64,000 nt of DNA from Pseudomonas cichorii (GTDB lineage: Bacteria > Pseudomonadota > Gammaproteobacteria > Pseudomonadales > Pseudomonadaceae): positions 236,636-300,635 of the forward strand of contig NZ_RBRE01000035.1 in the NCBI RefSeq assembly GCF_003700275.1, in the 5' to 3' direction. Below are positions 45,267 through 54,170 of this stretch, one piece after another. Each line of letters opens with the position of its first letter. Within the stretch, counting starts at the first letter, position 1. The notes beneath the pieces were generated by a model that ran no database searches, was not told where the DNA came from, and saw nothing but the letters and a program-made list of their open reading frames with translations. The translations under genes were made by a program, and so were the position numbers.

Positions 45267-46312
45267 TGATGCGCGGTTTGCATGCCGGAATTATCCGCGT
45301 CGGCTGAGCCCAGCGTACTGCTGAAAAAACGCACCGCTTCGGCACTCAGGGTGCGATGGATATCTTCACGATCCACGCCTTCGCGGTCGGTGCACAGTGC
45401 TGGCATTGCCGAGCGTTGTTCATCGCTGCACGGGGCCATGAACACAAAGTGACCGGCCCCGGCCAGCAGCTTGTAATCCGACACCTGCGGCAACTTGCGC
45501 GCCAGCGCCTCGGCATTCTTGTCGATCGGCAGCAGTTGATCGTCATCGCCGGCATACATCAGCACCGGCACATGAACCTCGCTCAGGGTATGACGGCCAA
45601 ACATCAGGCTCAGCGGCGCCATGAGCATCAGCGCTGCGACGCGCGGGTCGGCCTGGGCATGCAGGTCGTCGCGATCGGCAACCAGTTCTCCCTGAGTCTT
45701 GCAGGCATCGCGATCATCGGGGCGCTCGATGCAGTACTGGCGCAGGCGCTTGAGGTCCGGTTGTGCACCGGCCAGGATCAGCGCGGTTTCACCACCCGCC
45801 GAATAACCGATCACGCCAACCTGACGGGCACTGAGATAAGGCGACAGCATCGGATCGAGCAAGGCCGCGCTGATGGCTTCGGAAATCTGCAACGGACGGC
45901 CGTAAAGATTGCTCAGGCTGCCCAGACGGCTGTGATCGCGGTAGTTATCGCCAGGGTGCACCACGGCAACCACCACAAAACCCTGGCGGGCCAGCGAAGT
46001 GGCCAGGTCATGCAAGGCCAGCGGGTTACCGGTATTGCCGTGGGACAACAACAGCAACGGGAAGCGGCCCATGGCAATCGGCGCATCTTCGGCGGCGTCG
46101 ACCCGATAACCCTGCAGTGCACTCACCTGCTCCGGCCCTGTGGACGGGTAGAAGGCAATCGCCTGCATCAGTTGCGAATCCAGAGGGTCGGGAAAGCTCA
46201 GCTCATGAAAGCCCGCGCTCCACTCGTCATCGGCACGGATCTGCACCGAAATCAGGCTATTGAGTAGCAAAACCAGCAACGCTGCACAAAGACGTACCAT
46301 TTGAAGGTTCAT
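45221..46312 (-). CDS. Secreted alpha/beta-hydrolase (platelet-activating-factor acetylhydrolase/dienelactone hydrolase type)
   Basis: 363 residues from ATG 46312. A signal peptide ends near 'VQIRADDE'. Alpha/beta-hydrolase core: oxyanion strand 'PLLLLSHGNTGNP', nucleophile Ser in 'GVIGYSAGGETAL', a late 'MYAGDDDQLLPIDKN' with the Asp, and His in 'LAGAGHFVFMAP'. Exported, so it probably acts on esters in the periplasm. The substrate is unknown. The 3' end overlaps the GT2 gene. The perfect inverted repeat at 46402-46441 lies 90 bp upstream of its start. Confidence 0.83.
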   Translation of the reverse strand: MNLQMVRLCAALLVLLLNSLISVQIRADDEWSAGFHELSFPDPLDSQLMQAIAFYPSTGPEQVSALQGYRVDAAEDAPIAMGRFPLLLLSHGNTGNPLALHDLATSLARQGFVVVAVVHPGDNYRDHSRLGSLSNLYGRPLQISEAISAALLDPMLSPYLSARQVGVIGYSAGGETALILAGAQPDLKRLRQYCIERPDDRDACKTQGELVADRDDLHAQADPRVAALMLMAPLSLMFGRHTLSEVHVPVLMYAGDDDQLLPIDKNAEALARKLPQVSDYKLLAGAGHFVFMAPCSDEQRSAMPALCTDREGVDREDIHRTLSAEAVRFFSSTLGSADADNSGMQTAHHQWPDSALPSDSERR

Positions 46313-46401
46313 CCTTTGTAGTCCTGAACAATCCATTTATGCGCTGATATCGAGCTTCATGCTCCAGCACCCCCTGCTCTCACAGAGATGAGAGTCTTTG
46401 G

Positions 46402-46441
46402 GCGATAAATAGTGCATAAGCCGGGCCAGACTATTTATCGC
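46402..46441. promoter_or_regulatory. Perfect 12-bp inverted repeat upstream of the hydrolase gene
   Basis: GCGATAAATAGT (46402-46413), 16-nt spacer, ACTATTTATCGC (46430-46441). Arms are perfect and AT-rich, with no adjoining T-run, so it looks more like an operator or cruciform than a terminator. It lies in the 210 bp between the hydrolase start and the azoR terminator. Confidence 0.55.
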
Positions 46442-46523
46442 GAGACTGAGCGTCATGTTACTGCCGCGCTGACCGGCTTACCTGTAAGAAAGCTGTCAAG
46501 GTTGCAACCTGGCGCATCTGGAA

Positions 46524-46573
46524 AACAAAAAACTCCACAGCCCGACGCAATCAAATGCGCGGGCAGTGGAGTT
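46524..46573 (-). terminator. Terminator of azoR
   Basis: AACTCCAC (46531-46538) pairs with GTGGAGTT (46566-46573), with an inner GCCC/GGGC. On the minus strand the stem is followed by a T-run and TTTTCC. Confidence 0.92.
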
Positions 46574-46593
46574 CAGGAAAGCTGTTTGGGCGA

Positions 46594-47205
46594 TCAGGCC
46601 GCAGCAAACAGGCCTTGTTCGATGTGCTGCTGTGCCGCACTCAGGGCATTGGTGCGCGGCTCTTCACCGTAAGCCAGGCCATGGGCGCGCACGAATTGCA
46701 GATCGGTCACGCCGATGAAACCGAACAGCACCTTGAGCAGCTCTTCATGGCCAACACCGCTTGGCTGACCGGCATGCAGGCCGCCAGAAGTGGAAACAAT
46801 GATCACCTGCTTGCCGCCGCACAGGCCTTCAGGACCGGTTTCGCTGTAGCGGAACGTGCGACCGGCAACGGTGATGCGGTCGATCCAGGCCTTGAGCTGG
46901 CTGGGAATGGTGAAGTTGTACATCGGTGCGCCAATCACCACCACATCGGCGGCCAGGAACTCCTGCAATGTGGCTTCGTTGGCAGCGACTTCCTGCTGCT
47001 GTGCCGCATCGCGGCCTTCGACCGGCGTGCCGGCAGCGGCCAGGGTTGCGGCAGAGAAATGGCTCAAGGCATCGCTGGCCAGATCGCAATACGTCACCTG
47101 GCTGTCGGCGTGCTTCGCCTGGCAGGCCTGAACCACGCTGCGGCTGAGCTGACGTGAAGCGGAATGGTCGCCAAGGATGCTGGAGTCGATGTGCAGAACT
47201 TTCAT
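46594..47205 (-). CDS. azoR: FMN-dependent NADH-azoreductase
   Basis: 203 residues, flavodoxin-like fold. '[25 protein letters not shown]' start, '[40 protein letters not shown]' middle and '[13 protein letters not shown]' FMN loop. It reduces quinones and azo compounds. The ATG at 47205 was preferred to a longer open frame that starts 10 codons earlier. It is transcribed with the upstream LysR gene's strand but has its own promoter space of about 100 bp. Confidence 0.93.
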   Translation of the reverse strand: MKVLHIDSSILGDHSASRQLSRSVVQACQAKHADSQVTYCDLASDALSHFSAATLAAAGTPVEGRDAAQQQEVAANEATLQEFLAADVVVIGAPMYNFTIPSQLKAWIDRITVAGRTFRYSETGPEGLCGGKQVIIVSTSGGLHAGQPSGVGHEELLKVLFGFIGVTDLQFVRAHGLAYGEEPRTNALSAAQQHIEQGLFAAA

Positions 47206-47308
47206 AACGGACTTCCCGGAAATAAGAATCGCCACCGGCGATCAAGTGGGGACAATCCTATCTTCAATGCCGATTACTGATTAGTCGGCAAAAACATAAT
47301 ACTTCGTT

Positions 47309-48238
47309 CTATCTACAGAACAATGGTTTGACCCATTCCGCCTGTGAGTTCTTGAAAGTGTCCTCGAAGGCATCCAGCAAACCTCTGACGGCAGGCAGCA
47401 AGCCACGGCGCGAGGCGAACACTGCATGCACGATGCCGCATTTGGGTCGGTGTTCGGTAAACAACTCCAGCAAGCGCCCCTGCGCCAGAGCTTCACGTAC
47501 CAGAATTTCCGGGAGCTGCACAATGCCGACGCCCTGCAAGGCGGCCTGCAGCAGCGTATCGAGGTCCGAACTGACCAGTTTCGGCAGATGCTTCACTTCG
47601 GCATAACGCTCAGGCGCAGTAATCAGCAGCCAGCGATGCTCGTGGGTCGACGAGGGAAGATCCAGACTGGGCAGCAGTGCCAGCTCGGCAAAGGTCGGGT
47701 TGGCAGGCAACTGGCTTGCCAGCGCCGGATGCGCGACCAACCGCTGGGCGCTGTGGCCGAGAATCTTGACTACCAGCCCATCGTCTTCCAGCGGCGGAAA
47801 GCGGACCCGCAATGCGATGTCGATGTTTTCCGCCAACGGATCAACGCGGCGATTGGAACTCTCGACATGCACCTGAACCTTGGGGTAAGCGGCCATGAAG
47901 AGGGCGATGGTCTGGTTGGCACCCATATGGCCCAGAGCTGGCGGGCAACTGATCGTCACCCTGCCCTGCGGCTCGGCCCTGGAGCGTTCGATGGCCTCTT
48001 CGGCGGCCTCGGCCTCCACCATCATCGCCACGCAATGGCTGTAGTAATCCCGTCCGGTTTCGGTGACCGCAAACTTGCGCGTGGAGCGCTGGATCAGCCG
48101 AACACCCAGGCGCTCCTCCAGGCCCGCAACCCGGCGACTGAGCTTGGACTTGGGAATACCCAGTTTGCGGCTGGCGGCCGCAAACCCCTGGCATTCGACC
48201 ACCTGGACGAAATAAAACAGATCATTGAGATCAAACAC
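47309..48238 (-). CDS. LysR-family transcriptional regulator
   Basis: 309 residues. N-terminal winged helix-turn-helix 'LNDLFYFVQVVECQGFAAASRKLGIPKSKLSRRVAGLEERLGVRLIQRSTR', then a ligand-binding domain with 'GRVTISCPPALGHMGANQTIALFMAAYPKVQVHVESSNRRVD'. This is the CrgA/DsdC-like class that often controls redox enzymes. It is adjacent to azoR (downstream) and pcaD (upstream, same strand), either of which could be its target. Confidence 0.9.
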   Translation of the reverse strand: MFDLNDLFYFVQVVECQGFAAASRKLGIPKSKLSRRVAGLEERLGVRLIQRSTRKFAVTETGRDYYSHCVAMMVEAEAAEEAIERSRAEPQGRVTISCPPALGHMGANQTIALFMAAYPKVQVHVESSNRRVDPLAENIDIALRVRFPPLEDDGLVVKILGHSAQRLVAHPALASQLPANPTFAELALLPSLDLPSSTHEHRWLLITAPERYAEVKHLPKLVSSDLDTLLQAALQGVGIVQLPEILVREALAQGRLLELFTEHRPKCGIVHAVFASRRGLLPAVRGLLDAFEDTFKNSQAEWVKPLFCR

Positions 48239-48303
48239 CCGACCACCCTCGGCATTGCTGGCCCGCGAGTATGGCAGTGCTGTTGCGGCCGGGACAGCCT
48301 GAG

Positions 48304-49095
48304 TTATTCGCCCGTCAGAAACGCCAGCACCGGCCGGGTAAACGCCTCACCGGCCTCGACATTCGACAGATGCGCCGCGTGCAGCTCGATCATCCGTGCG
48401 CCCTGGATGCGTTCGACCATGAAGCCGCCGTCCAGCGGCGTGGTCACCGCATCCTGGGTGCCGCATACCACCAGCACCGGCAACCTGATCGAGGCAAGCT
48501 GCTCGCGGAAATCGGCATCGCGCACGGCGGCGCAGTTGGCGGCGTAGCCTTGCGGCGAGGTCTGCGCCAGCATGCCGACAATCGGCTCGACCGTGGCTGG
48601 CTCACTCACTGCGAACTGCGGCGTGAACCAGCGGGCAATCGAGGCATCACGCAACGCGACCATGGCCGCCTGACCGTCACGCAGTACGGTTTCAATCCGC
48701 GGATTCCACACTTCAGGGGTGCCGATCTTTGCCGCGGTATTGCACAACACCACGCGCTGCAGCCGCTCAGGTGCATTGATCGCCAGCCACTGGCCGATCA
48801 GCCCGCCCATGGACAGGCCACAGAAGCTAGCCTGATCGATGCCCAACGCATCCAGCAGCGCCAGGACATCGCGGCCATTCTGCTCGATGCTGTAAGGCCC
48901 CTCGCTGACCAGCGAGCGGCCATGGCCACGAGTGTCATAGCGCAATACGCGAAAATGCCGGGTGAACGCTGGAATCTGGGTGTCCCACATATGCAGGTCG
49001 GTGCCCAATGAGTTGGACAATACCAGCACTGGCGCATCAGCCGGGCCTTCCAGCAGGTAGTTGAGTTCACCTTCAGCGAGTTGCACGGCAGACAT
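48304..49095 (-). CDS. pcaD: 3-oxoadipate enol-lactonase-like alpha/beta hydrolase
   Basis: 263 residues. 'LNYLLEGPADAPVLVLSNSLGTDLHMWDTQIPAFTRHFRVLRYDTRGHGRS' with the oxyanion 'NSLG', nucleophile Ser in 'FCGLSMGGLIGQWLA', Asp in 'VVCGTQDAVTTP' and His in 'ELHAAHLSNVE'. This is the PcaD type of the beta-ketoadipate pathway. No other pca gene is present, so either this is a second PcaD-like lactonase or the pathway genes are elsewhere. The ATG at 49095 has GGAG 6 nt upstream. Confidence 0.85.
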   Translation of the reverse strand: MSAVQLAEGELNYLLEGPADAPVLVLSNSLGTDLHMWDTQIPAFTRHFRVLRYDTRGHGRSLVSEGPYSIEQNGRDVLALLDALGIDQASFCGLSMGGLIGQWLAINAPERLQRVVLCNTAAKIGTPEVWNPRIETVLRDGQAAMVALRDASIARWFTPQFAVSEPATVEPIVGMLAQTSPQGYAANCAAVRDADFREQLASIRLPVLVVCGTQDAVTTPLDGGFMVERIQGARMIELHAAHLSNVEAGEAFTRPVLAFLTGE

Positions 49096-49217
49096 TCCAG
49101 GCTCCAGACAGGACAAAAGAGGCACAGTAGTCACAGACGCCGAAGCAAACAATCCGCTGATCTATTATTCGTGCGACTATCGAACAACTTAGCGACAGGG
49201 ACTGGATTATCGATACC

Positions 49218-49562
49218 ATGCAAACCGAAGATATAGCACGTTTCTGCCTGGACCTGCCCGGAGCGCGGGAGGATTACAAATGGGGTGGCATGCGGGTGTT
49301 TTCCGTTGCCGAAAAGAAGATGTTCGCGGTGATGGACCTGGCAGGCCAGGGCCTGTCCTTCAAGGTTCATGCGGATCTGTTCCTGGGTTACGTCGACCGC
49401 CCCGGCATTCGCCCTGCGCCTTATCTGGCAAGGGCGCACTGGATCAGCGTCCGGCAGCCTTACGCGCTGAGCGATGACGAGATCAGGGATTTGCTGACCC
49501 GCTCGCATCAACTGGTGGTCGGCAAGTTACCGAAACGTCAGCAGATAGCGTTGAAGCTGTGA
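49218..49562 (+). CDS. MmcQ/YjbR family protein
   Basis: 114 residues. 'DIARFCLDLPGAREDYKWGGMRVFSVAEKKMFAVMDL' and 'HWISVRQPYALSDDEIRDLLTRSHQLVVGKLPKRQQ' match the CyaY-like YjbR fold, sometimes called DNA-binding. Function unknown. The ribosome-binding site is weak. Its last 36 bp overlap the end of the convergent DUF1294 gene. Confidence 0.82.
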   Translation: MQTEDIARFCLDLPGAREDYKWGGMRVFSVAEKKMFAVMDLAGQGLSFKVHADLFLGYVDRPGIRPAPYLARAHWISVRQPYALSDDEIRDLLTRSHQLVVGKLPKRQQIALKL

Positions 49563-49994
49563 AAGCCATGGCTTGAACCAGCCCTGTTCGAGGAACAGCC
49601 AGTCGACCCACAGCAACTGATGCCCCAGCACGATCAGCCAGAACACCAGTTGAAAGGACAGCTTGCGGGTCTTGTGCCGGAAAGCCTGCTGCGCCAGCAA
49701 GGCACCGGGCCAGCCGCCCAGCAGCTCCGAAGCATGCAGGATGTTTTCCGGCGTACGCCAGCCGCCTTGACCGGCCTGACGCTTGTCATGCCGGTAAAGA
49801 AAAAAGGCCAGCGGACTCATCAGCAGATACGCTGCGCCAGCGACGGCGTTGCCCGCCTTGAACCACAGCATGAACGCGCCATAGGCCGGCAACGCACACA
49901 GCAGCAACAGAATGCACAGCTTCAGGCGCAACCCTTGAATCGGCGCCCGCGCCCGGTTTGCTGGCTGTGCCCCGCCACGCTGGCGCATGGACAT
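49527..49994 (-). CDS. DUF1294 membrane protein
   Basis: 155 residues with four hydrophobic helices. Signature 'SPLAFFLYRHDKRQAGQGGWRTPENILHASELLGGWPGALLAQQAFRHKTRK' is DUF1294; the N-terminal cold-shock domain found in some members is missing. Its ATG overlaps the uppP stop by one base (TAATG), so it is translationally coupled to uppP. Function unknown. Confidence 0.85.
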   Translation of the reverse strand: MSMRQRGGAQPANRARAPIQGLRLKLCILLLLCALPAYGAFMLWFKAGNAVAGAAYLLMSPLAFFLYRHDKRQAGQGGWRTPENILHASELLGGWPGALLAQQAFRHKTRKLSFQLVFWLIVLGHQLLWVDWLFLEQGWFKPWLSQLQRYLLTFR

Positions 49995-50824
49995 TATGCC
50001 TTGGCGGCCGCCCAGTCGATCCAGCCAAACTGCCAGGTCGCAAGAATCAACAGGCCAAAGCCGATGCGATACCAGGCGAACACCGCATAGCTGTGGGTGG
50101 CGATGAACTTGAGCAGGCCGCGCACGGCAATCATGGCGAAGATGAACGAGGTGATGAAGCCGATCGCGAAGACTGCAAAGTCGTCGGGACGGAACAGCTC
50201 ACGGTACTTGTAGCCCGAATACACCGCGGCACCGACCATGGTCGGCATGGCCAGGAAGAACGAGAACTCGGTTGCCGCCTTGCGCGACAGACCGAACAGC
50301 AGGCCACCGATAATCGTCGAGCCCGAACGCGAGGTGCCCGGAATCATTGCCAGACACTGCGCAAAGCCGACTTTCAGGGCATCGCGCCAAGTCATGTCAT
50401 CGACCGTTTCAGCACGTACCACATGCTCGCGACGCTCGGCCCAGAGCATGATGACCCCGCCGATGACCAGCGCAGTCGCCACCGTGATCGGGTTGAACAG
50501 GTAATGGTGGATCAGATCGGCAAAAATCACCCCCAGCACCACGGCCGGCAGGAATGCGATCAGCAGATTGAGGGTGAAACGTTGCGCCTGTTGCTGTTTG
50601 GGCAGGCCCACGACCACATCGATGATCTTGCGCCGAAACTCCCAGACCACGGCCAGAATGGCTCCCAGCTGGATAATGATATTGAACGCCATGGCCCGTT
50701 CACCGCCGAAACCGATCAGGTCGGCGACTATGATCTGATGCCCCGTACTGGAAATCGGCAGAAACTCCGTCAGCCCTTCGACAATACCCAATATCAACGC
50801 CTGAGCGGCGGCCCAAAGATCCAT
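49994..50824 (-). CDS. uppP: Undecaprenyl-diphosphatase
   Basis: 276 residues, polytopic. It recycles undecaprenyl pyrophosphate for peptidoglycan and surface polysaccharides and gives bacitracin resistance (BacA). The two catalytic motifs '[17 protein letters not shown]' and '[15 protein letters not shown]' are intact. There are two adjacent ATGs (50827, 50824); the second has GGGGGA at a workable distance. The 100-residue upstream extension of the open frame is not used. Confidence 0.95.
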   Translation of the reverse strand: MDLWAAAQALILGIVEGLTEFLPISSTGHQIIVADLIGFGGERAMAFNIIIQLGAILAVVWEFRRKIIDVVVGLPKQQQAQRFTLNLLIAFLPAVVLGVIFADLIHHYLFNPITVATALVIGGVIMLWAERREHVVRAETVDDMTWRDALKVGFAQCLAMIPGTSRSGSTIIGGLLFGLSRKAATEFSFFLAMPTMVGAAVYSGYKYRELFRPDDFAVFAIGFITSFIFAMIAVRGLLKFIATHSYAVFAWYRIGFGLLILATWQFGWIDWAAAKA

Positions 50825-51039
50825 CATTCCCCCATAAAGCGATGCCTGCGGCTCGCCCGTTAGTGTTGTTGTGCAAAAAAAGCCTGTAACTATGAGCATC
50901 CGAACCTGAACAATCCTTGAAGAGGATGCGTAAAAGCGCCGAGATGCTAGCAGACCTGAGCGCGCAAAGGCTCCCTGTCTTGCGCATAAGCGCTTACAAT
51001 CGCGCGCCCATCCATCACAACCACCTTCAGGGAGCCGCC

Positions 51040-51603
51040 ATGTCCGGACTTGAACTCTTCGCTGCCGCACTCGGCGTGATAGCAGTCTGGCTAACAGTGA
51101 AGCAGAACCCATGGTGCTGGCCAATCGGCCTGGTGATGGTGGTGATCTACATCTGGATCTTCTTCGACGTGAAGCTCTACTCGGACATGCTGCTGCAAGT
51201 CATCTACGCCGGCCTGCAGGTATATGGCTGGTTGCAATGGACCCGCCATGGCAACGGCCTGCCGGTGCGAGCGGTCACGGTCCTGCCGGGCGGTCCGGTG
51301 GTGGGTGGCCTGGCAATCGGTGCCGTCATCAGTCTGGCGCTGGGTGCCTTCATGGCTCACTTCACCGATGCTGCCCAACCCTGGCTGGATGCCGCGCTGA
51401 CCGGTTTCAGCCTGGTTGCCCAGGTATGGATGGCACAGAAACGCCTGCAGTGCTGGCCCCTGTGGATCGTGCTGGATGTCATCTTCGTCGGCCTGTTCGT
51501 TTACAAGGAGCTGTACCTGACCGCTGCGCTGTACGGGTTGTTTACCCTGCTGGCCGTGCAAGGCTGGCGTGAATGGCGCAACGATCTGGCACTGGCACGA
51601 TGA
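51040..51603 (+). CDS. pnuC: Nicotinamide riboside transporter
   Basis: 187 residues, about seven membrane helices, PnuC family. '[54 protein letters not shown]' and '[42 protein letters not shown]' are characteristic. The ATG at 51040 has AGGGAG 6 nt upstream. It overlaps the following NadR-kinase-like gene (ATGA). Imported riboside would be trapped by phosphorylation. Confidence 0.93.
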   Translation: MSGLELFAAALGVIAVWLTVKQNPWCWPIGLVMVVIYIWIFFDVKLYSDMLLQVIYAGLQVYGWLQWTRHGNGLPVRAVTVLPGGPVVGGLAIGAVISLALGAFMAHFTDAAQPWLDAALTGFSLVAQVWMAQKRLQCWPLWIVLDVIFVGLFVYKELYLTAALYGLFTLLAVQGWREWRNDLALAR

Positions 51604-52178
51604 AAGTCCTGGTCCTGGCGGGTCCCGAATCCAGCGGCAAAAGCTGGTTGTGCAATGAAATCAGCAACCGCTTCGGCGGTGTGCTGGTGGGCGAATACGT
51701 GCGCCATTTCATCGAACAGCAAGGCCGCGATACCTTCTACAGCGATATCCCCGCCATTGCCCGCGGGCAGCTGGCCCAGGAGGATGCCGCCCGCGCTACC
51801 GCCCCGCATCTGCTGATTCTCGACACGCATCTGCTGAGCAATATGCTCTGGAGCAAGACATTGTTCGGTGATTGTCCGGAGTGGATCGAGCAGCAATTGC
51901 TTAGCAGGCACTACGACCTGCATCTGCTGCTTTCCCCTGAAGGCGTCGACTGGATCAGTGATGGACAACGCTGCCAGCCGCAACTGAGCGAGCGCCAGGC
52001 GTTTTTCGAGGACAGTCGGCAATGGCTGGATCGCCACGCCCAGAACTATCGAATCATCGGGGGTGACTGGGCGACACGCCGCGAGCAGGCAATGGCTGCC
52101 GTCACGCAGCTTCTGGCTGACTCAGCGGATCTGATGCTTGTGCAGCAGTCGATAGAACGTCGGCCGCGAAATGCCTAG
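51600..52178 (+). CDS. NadR-like ribosylnicotinamide kinase (AAA/P-loop)
   Basis: 192 residues. P-loop 'VLAGPESSGKSWLCNEISNRF', then 'GEYVRHFIEQQGRDTFYSDIPAIARGQLAQED' and 'LLILDTHLLSNMLWSKTLFG', as in the kinase domain of NadR, without the NMN adenylyltransferase part. The overlap with pnuC supports nicotinamide riboside kinase activity. The last 57 bp overlap the convergent VpsR-like gene. Confidence 0.88.
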   Translation: MKVLVLAGPESSGKSWLCNEISNRFGGVLVGEYVRHFIEQQGRDTFYSDIPAIARGQLAQEDAARATAPHLLILDTHLLSNMLWSKTLFGDCPEWIEQQLLSRHYDLHLLLSPEGVDWISDGQRCQPQLSERQAFFEDSRQWLDRHAQNYRIIGGDWATRREQAMAAVTQLLADSADLMLVQQSIERRPRNA

Positions 52179-53447
52179 GACCTTGGCGGCCACGCTGAGG
52201 TTGTCACTGTGGCGCGTCAGCACATCGCACAGCGCCTGACGCTCGGCCCGCGACTTGTAGTCGTCCAGCGTGCCCATGCTGCTGGCAATATCCTCCTCTC
52301 CGAGCAGGCCCAGATCCGCCGCCTCGATCTGCCGCCCTTCGGCCAGCACCAGTCCACGCCGAACCCGATTGGCCAGCTCGCGGACATTCCCCGGCCAGTC
52401 ATGCTTGCCCATGGCAATCAGGGCATCCTGGCTGAAGTTGCGCGCACGCCTGCCGGTTTCCTGACTGTAGAAATGCGCGAAATGGTTGGCCAGCATCGCC
52501 AGATCGCCATGCCGCTCGCGCAACGGCGCCGTGCCGACCTGCAGGACATTCAGGCGATAGTACAAGTCTTCACGAAAACGCTTCTTGCGGATGGCGGATT
52601 CCAGATCGACATGGGTTGCCGCCAGTACCCGGACATCGACCGGAATCGCTTCATTACCGCCGAAGCGCTCGATATGCCGGTCCTGTAGCAGGCGCAGCAA
52701 GTGGGCCTGGGTTTCCAGCGGCAGGTCACCGATATCGTCAAGAAACAAGGTGCCACCGTTGGCCGCTTCGATACGGCCGATCTTGCGCTCCAGCGCACCG
52801 TTGAACGCGCCCTTCTCATAGCCGAACAGTTCCGCATGCAACAGATGCTCGGCAATCGCACCGCAGTTGACCGCAACGAATGGCTTGTTGCGCCGTTGCG
52901 ACTGCATGTGCAGCGTGCGCGCAACCAGCTCCTTGCCGGTGCCGCGCTCGCCGCGAATCAGCACCGGCGATTCGGTAGGCGCCAGCTTGCCCAGCAGACG
53001 GCGCAACTCGCGGATCGGCCGGCTTTCACCGAGCATCTCGTGATCGCTGCTCGACACCTGATTCGCGCCCTGGGCACGCAAGCGCGCCATGCCATAAGCC
53101 CGACCCAGCGTGACCTGCATGCGTGCAACATCGAAAGGCAGCGTATGGAAATCGAAAAACCATTCGCAGACGAAATCGCCGATCTTCTCGCGCCGCAGGT
53201 CATTGGGTGCCAACACTGCGATCCATTGCGTGTTGCTGCGGGTAATCAGCTCCTTGACCATTTCGGGACGATCGAAATGTTCAGGCATGAGACGAATCAG
53301 ACCGACATCGCAGCGCTGGTTGAGCGCCTCTTCAAGCGTGTTGCTGTCCACCGCCCATCCGGCTGCATGCAGGACGGGAATCAACTGATGACAATCGTCA
53401 CTGGGATCAACAATCAACAAACGTCGGGTTGTGGCCGATTCATGCAT
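52122..53447 (-). CDS. VpsR-like enhancer-binding regulator with altered AAA motifs
   Basis: 441 residues: pseudo-receiver (1-120), AAA+ (138-375), Fis-type helix-turn-helix (about 412-441, 'LSVAAKVLGISRPTFYRLLHKH'). Walker A is normal (G166-ERGTG-K172). The sigma-54 contact loop is GAFNGA (213-218), not GAFTGA, and Walker B is LFLDD (237-238) instead of LFLDE. The receiver has no phospho-acceptor Asp where expected ('DVGLIRLMP'). These changes are those of VpsR-type proteins, which bind c-di-GMP and work without sigma-54. AAGGA lies 7 nt before the ATG. It is divergent from an 88-residue protein gene and separated from it by a 370-bp promoter region. Confidence 0.85.
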   Translation of the reverse strand: MHESATTRRLLIVDPSDDCHQLIPVLHAAGWAVDSNTLEEALNQRCDVGLIRLMPEHFDRPEMVKELITRSNTQWIAVLAPNDLRREKIGDFVCEWFFDFHTLPFDVARMQVTLGRAYGMARLRAQGANQVSSSDHEMLGESRPIRELRRLLGKLAPTESPVLIRGERGTGKELVARTLHMQSQRRNKPFVAVNCGAIAEHLLHAELFGYEKGAFNGALERKIGRIEAANGGTLFLDDIGDLPLETQAHLLRLLQDRHIERFGGNEAIPVDVRVLAATHVDLESAIRKKRFREDLYYRLNVLQVGTAPLRERHGDLAMLANHFAHFYSQETGRRARNFSQDALIAMGKHDWPGNVRELANRVRRGLVLAEGRQIEAADLGLLGEEDIASSMGTLDDYKSRAERQALCDVLTRHSDNLSVAAKVLGISRPTFYRLLHKHQIR

Positions 53448-53820
53448 AAAAGTTTCCTTGGCGCCCGGCGTCGAGTTGAAATTATTAAAAACGTTTTACA
53501 AACAGTAAGTTGACGAGCCCGAATGTTACGTTAGCAAAAAATTGACACACCCTTGTACCGTTTAAATATATCCGCCATAACCAGAAGTAATTAAACGTGC
53601 TGCACAGATTTAACGGTCAGGGAAATCTGCCGGACATTTCCTGCAAGCACGTAAAAGTTGCTCCAGATCAAACCGGATGCGCCATGGATGTAAAAAAATT
53701 GAAAATATCCGGCAAGCGGTGTGACTCGACCCACCCTGTTCGTCATCAACACAGGTAACCAGCCGAACGGTAAGCCCGCCGACGTGACTGGACTGATATG
53801 GGCATTTTGAGGAATTTAAA
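53448..53820. other. Divergent regulatory region
   Basis: 373 bp without a gene between the VpsR-like regulator (minus) and the 88-residue gene (plus). It holds a consensus-like sigma-70 promoter pointing right (53542-53570) with a long leader of about 245 nt behind it. Several short AT-rich tracts are present but no clear operator was found. Confidence 0.5.
53542..53570 (+). promoter_or_regulatory. Sigma-70-like promoter
   Basis: TTGACA (53542-53547), 17-nt spacer, AATATA (53565-53570). It points toward the 88-residue gene, whose ATG is about 250 nt downstream, so the transcript would have a long leader. Confidence 0.6.
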
Positions 53821-54087
53821 ATGAACGCCCCACTGCGCTTCAACGATGCACTTCTGATCGCTGGACACGCTTTTGAACCTTTCCAGTGTGTTGCCTGGGC
53901 AGCCCAGGCCGGAAGCGGCGAACTCAGCCTGACAGTGATAGACCGCACCTGCGCAAGTATTGGTCGTAAACAAATCCCGAGCAGCGCTTATTCCGATCCT
54001 GTGCAACTTGCCAGCGCTCTGGAAGAGGCCCGTGCCGAAATAAGCAGCGAAGGCTACAGCCTAAAGCCGTGGACCATGCCGGCCTGA
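53821..54087 (+). CDS. Hypothetical 88-residue protein
   Basis: ATG at 53821 with GAGGAA 8 nt upstream. The product starts 'MNAPLRFNDALLIAGHAFEPFQCVAW' and contains 'SGELSLTVIDRTCASIGRKQI' and 'QLASALEEARAEISSEGYSLKPW'. It looks like a small globular alpha/beta protein with no signal peptide. No family recognised. Divergent from the VpsR-like regulator, which may control it. Confidence 0.65.
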   Translation: MNAPLRFNDALLIAGHAFEPFQCVAWAAQAGSGELSLTVIDRTCASIGRKQIPSSAYSDPVQLASALEEARAEISSEGYSLKPWTMPA

Positions 54088-54111
54088 CAGCACTTCGCTC
54101 CGCTCCATGCA

Positions 54112-54170
54112 GGAGCGAATTTATTCGCGAAAAACGGTGATCAAACCTTCTTCGCGGATAAATCCGCTCC
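54112..54170. repeat. REP pair (BIME-like)
   Basis: Inverted arms 54112-54130 and 54152-54170 (GGAGCGAATTTATTCGCGA and TCGCGGATAAATCCGCTCC) match with two G-U-compatible differences, separated by 21 nt. Typical Pseudomonas REP sequence at the 3' end of the chelatase gene; it touches the first base of the stop codon. Confidence 0.85.

Noticed and set aside
46412..46672. 86-codon ORF between the hydrolase and azoR
   Set aside because: Runs through the azoR terminator and into azoR; no start signal.
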